Assembly: GCA_009911065.1 (NCBI GenBank)
Contig: QXWR01000013.1
Span: 1-64,000 of the forward strand
Length of the DNA: 64,000 nt
Origin: Clostridiaceae bacterium
GTDB lineage: Bacteria; Bacillota; Clostridia; Lachnospirales; Lachnospiraceae
Direction of reading: 5' to 3'
The position numbers and the translations under genes were made by a program. Position 1 is the stretch's first letter. Each line of letters opens with the position of its first letter. The notes under the pieces are model-generated. The model had not been told where the DNA came from and searched no databases. It saw only the letters and a list, made by a program, of their open reading frames with translations. Positions 36,391 to 43,803 of this stretch are shown here, piece by piece.

Positions 36391-37901
36391 GCGTTTTCAT
36401 CCAAACCCAAATCGCCGAGCAAACGCAAGTAAATATCCACATTTCCGTCCTTGTCCACTTCGATTTTCTGAATAATCTGCTTTAACTGCTCATTCGTCAT
36501 GTCCCGGACAGAAGTAATATCCTCAATGCTTTGGAATGTCTTTTTGATGATGTCCTCTAACTGGTCGCCTTTATCTAAGTTGTATTGTACCAATTTCAAC
36601 TCATTTTCCAACCGTTCCATTTCTGATTTCATGCCGCCGATTTTTTCATTCAGTTCTTGTCGGCTAATCAAATCATCGGTATACATATCCATATATTTTT
36701 GACGGGTCTTTTTCAGTTTGGCAAGCTGGTCGTTTAACCCCTTTTCGTAATTCTCGTTATCATCCTTTGCCTTATATATCTTTGTAAACTCTTTTACCAC
36801 ATAGCTGATAATATTCTTTTTTGCTTTCAAAAGCCCGGCAAAGTATTCCTCCAACGCCCGAATCAGATCGTCCTCGTCCACTGTCACCGCATTGGGGCAG
36901 CTATCCGCACCCTTGCCATTATGCCGGGAACATACCCAACGGACGTAAGTATTCTTATAGGTGCGGACAGTGCGCCTGAATGACCAGCCACATTCCTTGC
37001 ACTTAATAAGCGTACTGAACAGATATTTATTGCTTTGGCGTTCATGTTTGATACGAAAGGTATCATGCCGCCCGTGCAGGATTTCCTGTGCCCTGTCGAA
37101 CTGCTCCGGCTCTATGATTCGCAAATCGGGGCGGTCGGTAACGAACCACTCCGATTCGTCCTTTTCTGCCCTTGTACCTGTGAGAAAATCGGTAACTTCC
37201 TGTTTTCCATTGATAATTTTCCCGGTATAAAGCTCATTGGTTAGAATACGGCAAACGGCATTTTGGCTAAAGCTGCAATTACGCTTTGTTTTCAATCCTC
37301 TCTCGTTGAGCATATTCGCTATTTTTGCCGCACCGTAGCCCTCATTCAAATACCAGTCATAAATCTGTTTTACAATCCTTGCTTCTCCCTCATTGATTGC
37401 AAGATTGAAATAATCTCCAATGGTCTTGTCATATCCGTAAACGATATTTGGCACTCTGCCCTTTTCTGCGTTCATTTTCTTTCCGAACTTCACACGTTTG
37501 GAAGTGTTCGCGCTTTCCTCCTGTGCCAATGCTCCAAAAATTGTCAAGACAAATTCCGACTGCCCTAAAACAGTCATATTTGCTGTTAAGAATGTGGTTT
37601 CTATGCCTAACGCCTTTAATGTACGGATACTTTGTAAAAGGTCTACGGTATTACGAGCAAAACGGGAAATATCCTTTACCACTACCATATCAAATAAACC
37701 ATGCTTTGCGTCACGCATAAGGCGTAAAAATTCCTTACGATTTTTGATTTTTGTGCCGGAAATCCCCTCGTCCGCATATAATCTTACAAGGTTGTGACCG
37801 TTCTTTTCGGTATACTCGGTAAAAAACTTCTTCTGGGCTTCCAAGCTGTTAAGTTGGTCGGATTTGTCCGTGGAAACACGGCAGTAGGCAGCTATATTCA
37901 T
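36366..37901 (-). CDS. Large serine recombinase of the spoIIID element
   Basis: A 511-residue large serine recombinase. The resolvase domain (about 1-150) has the nucleophile Ser10 in IAAYCRVSTDK, and VVVKDISRFARN and LTIFGALAQEES; the recombinase domain (about 160-270) includes NIVYGYDK and ARIVKQIYDWYLNEGYGAAKIA; a zinc ribbon follows (LIKCKECGWSFRR ... WVCSRHNGKGADSCPN), and a coiled coil spans about 380-450. It resembles the transposon/ICE recombinases of Firmicutes and, by domain plan, SpoIVCA of the skin element. The start at 37901 gives the standard N-terminus; upstream 37928 has AAAGGA directly abutting. Its stop lies in the attachment site, so excision into a circle would extend the frame by 13 codons. 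Confidence 0.95.
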   Translation of the reverse strand: MNIAAYCRVSTDKSDQLNSLEAQKKFFTEYTEKNGHNLVRLYADEGISGTKIKNRKEFLRLMRDAKHGLFDMVVVKDISRFARNTVDLLQSIRTLKALGIETTFLTANMTVLGQSEFVLTIFGALAQEESANTSKRVKFGKKMNAEKGRVPNIVYGYDKTIGDYFNLAINEGEARIVKQIYDWYLNEGYGAAKIANMLNERGLKTKRNCSFSQNAVCRILTNELYTGKIINGKQEVTDFLTGTRAEKDESEWFVTDRPDLRIIEPEQFDRAQEILHGRHDTFRIKHERQSNKYLFSTLIKCKECGWSFRRTVRTYKNTYVRWVCSRHNGKGADSCPNAVTVDEDDLIRALEEYFAGLLKAKKNIISYVVKEFTKIYKAKDDNENYEKGLNDQLAKLKKTRQKYMDMYTDDLISRQELNEKIGGMKSEMERLENELKLVQYNLDKGDQLEDIIKKTFQSIEDITSVRDMTNEQLKQIIQKIEVDKDGNVDIYLRLLGDLGLDENALIIDNHT

Positions 37902-37947
37902 ACGCAACAGCCTTTCTTTATATTTCATTCCTTTCAGTTACATCTTT

Positions 37948-37976
37948 ATTTTATAACAGAAATATCTCAAAATCAA
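37948..37976 (-). promoter_or_regulatory. Sigma-A-like promoter of the recombinase, overlapping an attB half-site copy
   Basis: TTGATT (37971-37976), a 17-bp spacer and TAAAAT (37948-37953) on the minus strand. The 13-mer GTTACATCTTTAT at 37937-37949, identical to 36357-36369 in spoIIID, touches the -10 box and the likely start point. The promoter lacks a sigma-E or sigma-K pattern. Confidence 0.55.
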
Positions 37977-38009
37977 TAGAAACCTCCAATTTACATCAGA
38001 GGTTTCTAT
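37970..38009 (-). terminator. Terminator after the AlbA_2 gene
   Basis: TAGAAACCTC and GAGGTTTCTA (37977-37986 and 37999-38008) form a perfect 10-bp stem; on the minus strand it is followed by TTGATTTT. Its tail overlaps the -35 box of the recombinase promoter. Confidence 0.6.
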
Positions 38010-38124
38010 ACATACTAAAAGTCCTTTTTTATTTCTTTTAAATTTTGAAGCAAACTTTTCATTTCTCTTTGAGTCACTCTATAGATATACTCTTTTGATT
38101 CTAATTATTTAAAATGTATTACTT

Positions 38125-39792
38125 TCAAACCAAGTACCACTTCGCATACCGATTTGTTCCTCTCGCCGCAATCAGCCCATCCTTTTTCATTGCCTGCAAA
38201 AGATTCGATACCTTCTTCGACTTCTGATTCTCACTTAGCACCTCTGGCAGTGCTTTTTCCAATATCTCCATCAAATCCTGTTTACTTCCTTCGCCCATCT
38301 TCTCCAATGCCTTTACAATCAACTGTTTGCATATATCATCATCCAATCCCTTATTTCGAATATAATCTGCCTTTTGCCCTACAGTATCTGCCACCTTAAA
38401 AGACACAAACAAATTTGGATATCTTCCCTCTACTAATCCCTGTTTTCTCAAAATTTTAAAGTTCTCTTTGGAAATCGTTTCTTTCTTTTGAACCTTATCC
38501 AATAAAAATACTGTGTGTATATCAAGTTCTCCATTGGCATACAATAGCTGTGTATAGTTTTTATCCAATATCTTCCCATAAACCATAACTTTGACCCTAT
38601 TAATAGTATCCAGATTATATGTTGGTAACGGAAAGCATTTATCCCTCTGAATCTGATACATCATAGGTATTCCCATAGAATTTGTATCAATCATATACAA
38701 ATTTACCATGGCATTACACAAGAACATATTGCGATAGTAAGGTGGTTTATACCCAGGTTCTAACGCCTGCTCAATTGTTTCCGGGATAAAGCCGCCCTCA
38801 TTGATAAAAACAAGCTTGTCCTCAAATTCTTCTACATTTATTTTTCCTCTCAGCCGATAATCCTGATGCGCAATACAATTATTGAGAATCTCTTTAATCA
38901 TCTCTGGCTCATATTGATCCACTTCGTCTGGAAACAAGGTTTGCTGTCCTGCTATATAACGATACTTCACATTTCGAATCCTGGAATATACCTTATCAAC
39001 AGCTAACAACAGCGGCATATCAAAATGCTCATAAGTCTTTACCGAATTATCCGCATTATAAAGCGTCCATGTTATTCTCGGAATAAAACCGTCAAAAAAA
39101 TAATGAGATTCACTTTTTCCCAAAAGGAGCAAGGCTGTTCTTGTAATATTGCCCTTTATTGTAATTCCCGCCTTATTCAACACCTCTATATCGGACAGTT
39201 TTTTCAAAATCTCCTGTGCCTTTTTACGGTCGCTCTGCCGTTTTGAAAACAATTCTCTTGCCCGTTTCACGGCTTCCTCATCTAAATCATTCAGAGCAGC
39301 GCCCTCCACGATTTCTTTTGACCAATCCATTCCAATCTGACTTCTGATTAAATCCACTTTATTCATTGGCAGCGGCGACACCGATTCGTGCTCTCTGGCA
39401 TAAGCGGCTCCCTGCCATGTAGTGGGAATTCCCCTTATTGCTGGCGGAATCTGAAATGCGATAACTCTGCACTCATTCATAGACATCTCATAAATTTCCA
39501 TAAAGGTCAATCTCTCATTTGTACCATTTACAAGTTCCCGCTTCAGATTTTGAAGTCCACCCTGCTTTCGAAACTCTGTTCCCACGAACTCTTTACTGTC
39601 TGATATCCCAAAAATCAGCCACGCTTCCGATAAGCCGCGCAAATTTGCTTCATTACTCAAAGCAGAAAAGTATTTTCCAATATCATTGAATGAAAAATTA
39701 CTTCTGGCCTCTTTGAATTCAGCCACTTCATTTTCAAAAGAATCTATCAGCGCTACGATTTTTTCTTTCAGCTGTGCATCTGTGTAAATCAT
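38125..39792 (-). CDS. AlbA_2/HATPase_c_4 ATP-binding regulator-like protein
   Basis: A 555-residue protein of the COG2865 type. The N-terminal AlbA_2 domain (about 10-140) has EVAEFKEARSNFSFNDIGKY and AWLIFGISD. A histidine-kinase-like ATPase part (about 250-400) includes EMIKEILNNCIAHQDYRL and KLVFINEGGF, and the C-terminus looks like a winged helix (about 430-555). Such proteins are common cargo of mobile elements and are called transcriptional regulators, with Schlafen-like AlbA_2 members also tied to phage defence; no specific role is proven here. The start at 39792 has a distant AAAGGTGGG; a start 24 bp upstream is possible. Confidence 0.82.
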   Translation of the reverse strand: MIYTDAQLKEKIVALIDSFENEVAEFKEARSNFSFNDIGKYFSALSNEANLRGLSEAWLIFGISDSKEFVGTEFRKQGGLQNLKRELVNGTNERLTFMEIYEMSMNECRVIAFQIPPAIRGIPTTWQGAAYAREHESVSPLPMNKVDLIRSQIGMDWSKEIVEGAALNDLDEEAVKRARELFSKRQSDRKKAQEILKKLSDIEVLNKAGITIKGNITRTALLLLGKSESHYFFDGFIPRITWTLYNADNSVKTYEHFDMPLLLAVDKVYSRIRNVKYRYIAGQQTLFPDEVDQYEPEMIKEILNNCIAHQDYRLRGKINVEEFEDKLVFINEGGFIPETIEQALEPGYKPPYYRNMFLCNAMVNLYMIDTNSMGIPMMYQIQRDKCFPLPTYNLDTINRVKVMVYGKILDKNYTQLLYANGELDIHTVFLLDKVQKKETISKENFKILRKQGLVEGRYPNLFVSFKVADTVGQKADYIRNKGLDDDICKQLIVKALEKMGEGSKQDLMEILEKALPEVLSENQKSKKVSNLLQAMKKDGLIAARGTNRYAKWYLV

Positions 39793-39922
39793 TTTGGCAC
39801 GCCCACCTTTCATCACTCTATGACTAAATTCTATGACTAAACCAGGACTTCCTAGAACTAATTTAATACTATTTTAGCTAAAATTCAGTCATTACGCAAT
39901 CACCAATCGCAAAAGGAACCAC

Positions 39923-40102
39923 TCATACTGAATAGCTCCTGATTTCTGCTGGCTGAAACATTTCTTCTTTTACACTTTCCTGCAATACCCTATCTAATTT
40001 CTCTTGATTTGCTTCAAGAAATATTTTAAGTATGTAATTGGCAGTTTCTTCCGCTGTATTAGGATTGTGAAAGCGGAAATTTAATTTAACCTTATTAGCG
40101 AT
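39923..40102 (-). CDS. Small element protein with an apparent ATC start
   Basis: A 59-residue frame beginning right after GGAGGTGGTTTCACT. Reading from ATC: (M)ANKVKLNFRFHNPNTAE, ETANYILKIFLEANQEK, then QPAEIRSYSV and stop. No ATG, GTG or TTG is present at the right distance, so either ATC starts translation weakly or the start codon mutated. It follows the DnaC remnant by 18 bp, as small accessory genes do in Firmicutes conjugative elements. No function is recognised. Confidence 0.5.
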   Translation of the reverse strand: MANKVKLNFRFHNPNTAEETANYILKIFLEANQEKLDRVLQESVKEEMFQPAEIRSYSV

Positions 40103-40120
40103 AGTGAAACCACCTCCATT

Positions 40121-40399
40121 TCATCTTGCTACCCTAACCCCTTGTCCATAACTATGAGTAAAAACAGAAAAATAGTCCTCATTTTTTGCTCCATTCATAA
40201 GTAATCTCAACCTCTCCATTTTCTCCCTCGCTTTTGTTTTTCTGAAATTCTCCCCGGTAATGCAGACGGGGCAGCACATTTCCGTAAGGCGGTCATAGAT
40301 ACGAGCGTGGGCGGTGTGCTCCGGGTTCTGCAGTTCTTCAAGAGTATGATTCGTTGTCACGATTAAGGGCTTGCCGCCTCGGTATCGGCTGTCTATCAC
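40121..40399 (-). pseudogene. C-terminal remnant of a DnaC/IstB-like helicase loader
   Basis: About 92 residues beginning at a GTG that lies inside the old coding frame: the in-frame upstream codons read AKVYNVIDSRY, the usual family sequence. IDSRYRGGKPLIVTTNHTLEEL and TAHARIYDRLTEMC match the sensor/arginine-finger end of DnaC-like ATPases carried by conjugative elements. The Walker A and B regions are missing. A deletion joined it, out of frame, to the MobC-like gene, so it is not expected to be active. Confidence 0.8.
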
Positions 40400-40773
40400 G
40401 TTATAGACTTTCGCTGTCTGTCGGCTTCTTTCCGGCGGCGCACTCTTGCGGCGCAGTCGGGGCAGTATTTCCCACGGTTGGATTTCGAGAGAAAATACCC
40501 GCCGTACTCGTTCAGACAGCGGGCAATCTGGTTCAAGTTGCCGCCTATCTTTCCATACTCGGCTGTGAGTTTCCCAACGGCAGAGAGCAATTCATCATTG
40601 ACCGGGGAAACGGTAATAACCGGGCGTATGCTTGACTTAATGAGGGCTTGCCGGATAAACTCGGCTTGGCTCATTTTGCAGAGGGTGACACGCTCGGAAA
40701 ACTCGGCGTATTCTTCCTCGGTCAAGCGTGTTTTGATTACCCGGTGGCGGTGGGGCGTGTTGTGTTTTTTCAT
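40396..40773 (-). CDS. MobC-like mobilisation protein with aberrant C-terminus
   Basis: A 125-residue protein. Residues about 10-95 match plasmid mobilisation relaxosome proteins of the MobC type (IKTRLTEEEYAEFSERV, SQAEFIRQAL, LTAEYGKIGGNLNQIARCLNEYGG). The last 30 residues (SNRGKYCPDCAARVRRRKEA and after) are a Cys-containing basic tail that looks taken from a different protein by deletion; its stop overlaps the DnaC remnant. AAAGGAGATTCACAGCC precedes the start at 40773. MobC normally helps a relaxase at oriT; no relaxase remains. Confidence 0.75.
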   Translation of the reverse strand: MKKHNTPHRHRVIKTRLTEEEYAEFSERVTLCKMSQAEFIRQALIKSSIRPVITVSPVNDELLSAVGKLTAEYGKIGGNLNQIARCLNEYGGYFLSKSNRGKYCPDCAARVRRRKEADRQRKSIT

Positions 40774-41331
40774 GGCTGTGAATCTCCTTTCGTGGGTGGA
40801 TTTTTTCAAGCGACGCAAGCCGCAAAAAGCGGGCTTGGGGTGACAACCCCAACAAGATTCCCATAGGACAAAATGAGCCGATAAGCGAAATTTGGTACTG
40901 CGGTAGAATCTTGCTCTAAGAAACTGCACTGTGTGGTCTATTCGCTTACTATCCAGCTATTGGCGGCTGGTTTGTTGCGTTCCGGCGAAAATATCTCATG
41001 GAAGTTTCCCTTTTCGTGGGGCAATACGGCGGTTTTTCAAAAACGCCGAAAAAAAACGCAAAAAAACAGGAAACCTTTTTATGATTTCCTGTCTTGGTGT
41101 GCCGTTCTATGTGGCGGCGGTTATTCAGTTTTGGGGTGTGGCTGTTCATCAAAGCGGAACTGGAACAGGGCAGCGATAAGCCGCCGTTTATCCCTGTCAC
41201 GCCATGCGTTGATTGCTGCATAGTGTATGACAACTCTGCAAAAGGCGTTAAATGTGTATTCGATATGTTCCTTGTATGCTTCTGTACAAGTTATGGAAAT
41301 TCCCCCTTTCTCTCACAATGGACTTACATGG
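40774..41331. other. Gap upstream of mobC with oriT-like inverted repeat
   Basis: The 558-bp stretch has no convincing gene. At 40835-40852 TTGGGGT and ACCCCAA flank GACA, 62 bp upstream of the MobC-like gene; this position and shape fit an oriT of a mobilisable element. ACAGGAAA/TTTCCTGT (about 41068-41096) could be a weak hairpin. Open frames on both strands lack ribosome sites and family matches. Confidence 0.4.
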
Positions 41332-41586
41332 TTACATTTTTCCTGTGTCCGTTGGTAAAGTGTTTTTTGTTGATTCTGCGTTCTCCGCCTCACGCTTTTC
41401 TTGTTCCTTTTTCAAGCGTTCTTTTGCGTCTGCTACGGTTTCACCGTCTTTTGTAAGATAGCGGTCAACAAAAGCGTCCTCTATTTTGGAATAGCCGCCA
41501 ACAACTGTTTCTTCAATTTTCTCAAATGTGCCTACAACTTTTTCCGCGATTTTTTCATTTGCTTTTACGATTTTAGATTTCGCCAT
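41332..41586 (-). CDS. Small charged hypothetical protein
   Basis: An 84-residue hydrophilic protein with an amphipathic N-terminal helix (MAKSKIVKANEKIAEKVVG), a middle KIEDAFVDRYLTKDGETV and a Lys/Glu-rich tail. No membrane segment. AAAGGATAAATAATT precedes the start. It is last of three genes read from the divergent promoter region at 42.65 kb and begins 2 bp after the preceding stop. I recall similar small proteins next to such membrane genes in Firmicutes, without a known function. Confidence 0.75.
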   Translation of the reverse strand: MAKSKIVKANEKIAEKVVGTFEKIEETVVGGYSKIEDAFVDRYLTKDGETVADAKERLKKEQEKREAENAESTKNTLPTDTGKM

Positions 41587-41588
41587 AA

Positions 41589-42260
41589 TTATTTATCCTT
41601 TCTTTTTCCTCTTGTTATCAATACAATCCCAAGTATCAGCACAAATAAACAAACAGCACTCCCAGTTAATATATTCATTGTGCGAATATCCGTATCGCTC
41701 ATTCCACCAAACGAAACAAGCATAGAACGCTGTAAGGTCAAGACAGACGCTGCTGCTTCTGCATAACTAATGCTACGGATAATTGAAAGCAACGGTGAGG
41801 GATTCTTGCGTTGCTTTACAGCTTTGATAATTGTCATAGTTATTTTATAAAACGTATAAGCAGCAATCGTAATCATAACAATTTCACCATGCTTTGTGGC
41901 AATATTGCGTGATAAGCTAATATAAATTGCTCCTACTAAAACAAAATTCAACAAGACAAGCAATACTCCGCATAACTTCATCACAAAATATTCTGTGTCA
42001 CTGGAAGAAATACTTTTATTCTTCTGTCCGCACAAAATAGCAGATAAACGTATGGTACTTAAAACGATATAATAAGCACACATAGTTATAAACCATACTG
42101 AATGATTGATTATGCCAAGCGCACCATTATAAAAAGCATATAAAAGATTTAGGGAAAAGCTCAATACCGCAAATAAAATGATTCGTGAACGTTGCTCGAT
42201 AAACTGTTTCCCTATTTCCGTTCTTTCAACCTTGTTGATGATTCTCTGTTTTATATTCAA
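41589..42260 (-). CDS. Integral membrane protein, unknown function
   Basis: A 223-residue protein with about six hydrophobic segments and a positively charged N-terminus (KQRIINKVERTEIGKQF). The TTG start at 42260 overlaps the stop of the upstream gene (TTGA) and has AAAAGGGAT upstream, so translation is coupled. An open frame to 42560 exists, but its N-terminal part only shadows the upstream gene. It is probably a partner of its two neighbours in a TetR-controlled membrane system (inference). Confidence 0.75.
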   Translation of the reverse strand: MNIKQRIINKVERTEIGKQFIEQRSRIILFAVLSFSLNLLYAFYNGALGIINHSVWFITMCAYYIVLSTIRLSAILCGQKNKSISSSDTEYFVMKLCGVLLVLLNFVLVGAIYISLSRNIATKHGEIVMITIAAYTFYKITMTIIKAVKQRKNPSPLLSIIRSISYAEAAASVLTLQRSMLVSFGGMSDTDIRTMNILTGSAVCLFVLILGIVLITRGKRKDK

Positions 42261-42628
42261 TCTTTTATCCCTTTTATCAGAGGAATTAACGAAAGCAGAA
42301 TAACAATACCAACTAAGCCGATTATGACACCAATAACCATTTTGCCCCATACCATGCAGAAACACATTCCTACACCCAGTGCTAAAGCACCTATAACACC
42401 AACAATAATTGTAAGAATTGTTTTGCCGGAAATCTGAATTGGCTGCTTGTGTTCCATTTTTCTCCAAACGATTAAGGTAATCAGTCCAAGCAAAAGCCCC
42501 ACGCAACCGAATACAATTCCCGGTTGAAATGCTTCCCATTCCGGGATAAGTGCCATGCACATTCCCAAAGCAAACAATACGCCGCTTATCGTTCCCATAA
42601 GCATTGCCACAAAACTACTTTTTTTCAT
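42257..42628 (-). CDS. Small membrane protein, four predicted helices
   Basis: A 123-residue protein with hydrophobic segments at about 5-27, 36-54, 70-92 and 98-118, linked by a short basic loop (WRKMEHKQPIQISGK). The start at 42628 has AAAGGAGGTAAACTTG. It heads the minus-strand trio and faces a tetR-type gene across 120 bp, the usual layout of a regulator controlling its divergent target. Confidence 0.78.
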   Translation of the reverse strand: MKKSSFVAMLMGTISGVLFALGMCMALIPEWEAFQPGIVFGCVGLLLGLITLIVWRKMEHKQPIQISGKTILTIIVGVIGALALGVGMCFCMVWGKMVIGVIIGLVGIVILLSLIPLIKGIKD

Positions 42629-42657
42629 CAAGTTTACCTCCTTTTTTTGACCAACAG

Positions 42658-42686
42658 TTGTTTGTTTATTGTAAGAATAGTATAAT
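42658..42686 (+). promoter_or_regulatory. Promoter of the tetR-type gene
   Basis: TTGTTT (42658-42663), a 17-bp spacer and a perfect TATAAT (42681-42686) on the plus strand, 62 bp before the regulator start. Minus-strand TATACT overlaps, so the two divergent promoters probably share operator DNA. Confidence 0.65.
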
Positions 42687-42748
42687 AAATCTGCCACTCC
42701 AAAACAATCAACAATATATGCACAAGTGTTGGAATAAAGGGGATTTTT

Positions 42749-43291
42749 ATGAACACAAAAAATAATAAGCGGAAACGTGAGTCTATGCAGAAAATAGAAC
42801 AAGTATTGATAGAATTTCTCCAAACAAAGGAATTAACTCAAATCAGTGTTTCCGATATATGTAAAAAGGCAAATTTGAATCGTAGTACCTTTTATGCAAA
42901 CTATGTTGATATATACGAATTAGCCGACACAATAAGGGAAAAACTGGAAGCCCGTGTTGCGGAATTGTACAAAGATGAAATTACGCAAGGTTTTAACTCA
43001 AATAATTATCTGGTGCTTTTTCAACATATAGCACAAAATCAAATTTTTTATCGCACCTATTTCAAATTGGGATATGATGAAAAATACAAGATTTTGACTT
43101 ACGATTATGAACTGGCACAAAAACATTTTGGTGACTGCCTTATCGAATACCATATGGAATTTTTCAAAAGTGGTCTGACAAGGATAATCAAGTTATGGTT
43201 ACAAAATGGCTGCAAGGAAACTCCTGAAGAAATGTTTGAGGTCATAAAAAGTGAGTATCGTGGGCGTGAGGAATTTTTTGCTGCAAAATAG
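42749..43291 (+). CDS. TetR/AcrR-family regulator
   Basis: A 180-residue regulator. The N-terminal helix-turn-helix (about 10-57) contains LIEFLQTKELTQISVSDICK, KKANLNRSTFYANYVDIYE; the C-terminus resembles the TetR_C_7/DhaS type (TRIIKLWLQNGCKETPEEM). It probably represses itself and the divergent membrane-gene trio in response to a small ligand. AAAGGGGATTTTT precedes the start. It is the only plus-strand gene of the element. Confidence 0.88.
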   Translation: MNTKNNKRKRESMQKIEQVLIEFLQTKELTQISVSDICKKANLNRSTFYANYVDIYELADTIREKLEARVAELYKDEITQGFNSNNYLVLFQHIAQNQIFYRTYFKLGYDEKYKILTYDYELAQKHFGDCLIEYHMEFFKSGLTRIIKLWLQNGCKETPEEMFEVIKSEYRGREEFFAAK

Positions 43292-43318
43292 TAACGTCAT
43301 TTATTACTCCTTGCATTT

Positions 43319-43612
43319 TTAGCCCTTTAAGACAGTAGGAATGAGAGGGATTCCGTAGTCATCGGCATTGTGGTAATGTGTATAACTTGCTATCTTATCA
43401 TAGCCTGTTATGCACATTTCCATAATGCTTGTTTTTTGGTCTTTGGTTTCTTTGGTTCGGAATAGTGTGGTGCTGGAGGTCTATCTCTTGTTTTCGGTTG
43501 CTTGCTTCTTTACCGTACATGAACATTTGCGACATACACATTCTCCTCCTACACACAAAGCAAGCGGCAATCTTCTTATTTTTAAGGCAGACCGCCGCTT
43601 TCCATCTTCCAT
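43319..43612 (-). pseudogene. Cys-rich element frame interrupted by TAG
   Basis: From ATG at 43612 a 98-codon frame reads MEDGKRRSALKIRRLPLALC, GGECVCRKCSCTVKK, then an in-frame TAG (43481-43483), then on to GYDKIASYTHYHNADDYGIP and a stop at 43319. The two halves look like one small protein with a zinc-type Cys cluster. Other readings overlap it: a 45-residue frame (43398-43535) with a strong AGGAGGAGAATGTGT site and a 34-residue frame (43319-43423). I do not recognise the family. It is the element's first segment after the left boundary. Confidence 0.45.
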
Positions 43613-43644
43613 ATTCGATTAACTTATCACCCACATAGACCGTT

Positions 43645-43776
43645 CTATTTTATCACTACTGTATGCACTGTACTCTTGCTAATTCCAAACCGCTTTGCTG
43701 TCTGACGCACCGTCGCATTATGGTCTATAATGTAATTAGCGATTGCCACTGCCCGCTCTTCGATATAATCCTTCAT
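43645..43776 (-). pseudogene. spoIIID: 5' portion of split spoIIID (codons 1-38)
   Basis: A 43-residue frame beginning MKDYIEERAVAIANYIIDHN, then ATVRQTAKRFGISKSTVH and, after the element boundary, the unrelated TVVIK and stop. It is the helix-turn-helix part of SpoIIID (Bacillus: TVRVIAKEFGVSKSTVHKDL). The start follows AAGGGTAAAACC. The coding match ends exactly at His38, where the element begins; codons 38-91 are at 36206-36370. SpoIIID is the mother-cell regulator acting between sigma-E and sigma-K. The truncated product lacks the C-terminal basic DNA-contacting helix and should be inactive. Confidence 0.92.
43650..43680 (-). other. Left attachment site (attL-like) of the spoIIID element
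   Basis: Minus-strand sequence AGTACAGTG-CATA-CAGTAGTG: spoIIID codons for S-T-V-H on one side, element on the other. The CATA (43662-43665) is shared with 36367-36370. Confidence 0.7.
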
Positions 43777-43803
43777 GGTTTTACCCTTAAGAATGTTTTT
43801 TAC

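Larger units (their letters stand above)
36368..43665. mobile_element. 7.3-kb skin-like intervening element in spoIIID
   Basis: The element separates the two parts of spoIIID and is bounded by CATA at both ends (about 7295 bp apart). It carries a serine recombinase at the right end, an AlbA_2/ATPase gene, a decayed mobilisation module (small protein, DnaC remnant, MobC-like protein, oriT-like repeat), three minus-strand small genes divergent from a tetR-type gene, and a Cys-rich interrupted frame. Much of it is visibly richer in A and T than its flanks. No relaxase, intact replication gene or transfer gene is present, so it is not self-transmissible. Precise excision would restore spoIIID; timing of excision cannot be read from sequence. 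Confidence 0.85.

Noticed and set aside
41589..42560. A 323-residue membrane protein
   Set aside because: The first 100 residues are an alternate-frame reading of the upstream membrane gene; the coupled TTG at 42260 with AAAAGGGAT is the better start.
36368..43665. An intact conjugative element
   Set aside because: No relaxase, coupling protein or type IV secretion gene is present, and DnaC is truncated.
43645..43776. A 43-residue independent small regulator gene
   Set aside because: Its first 38 codons are SpoIIID's helix-turn-helix part and the match stops exactly at the element boundary; the missing rest is at 36206-36370 on the same strand.
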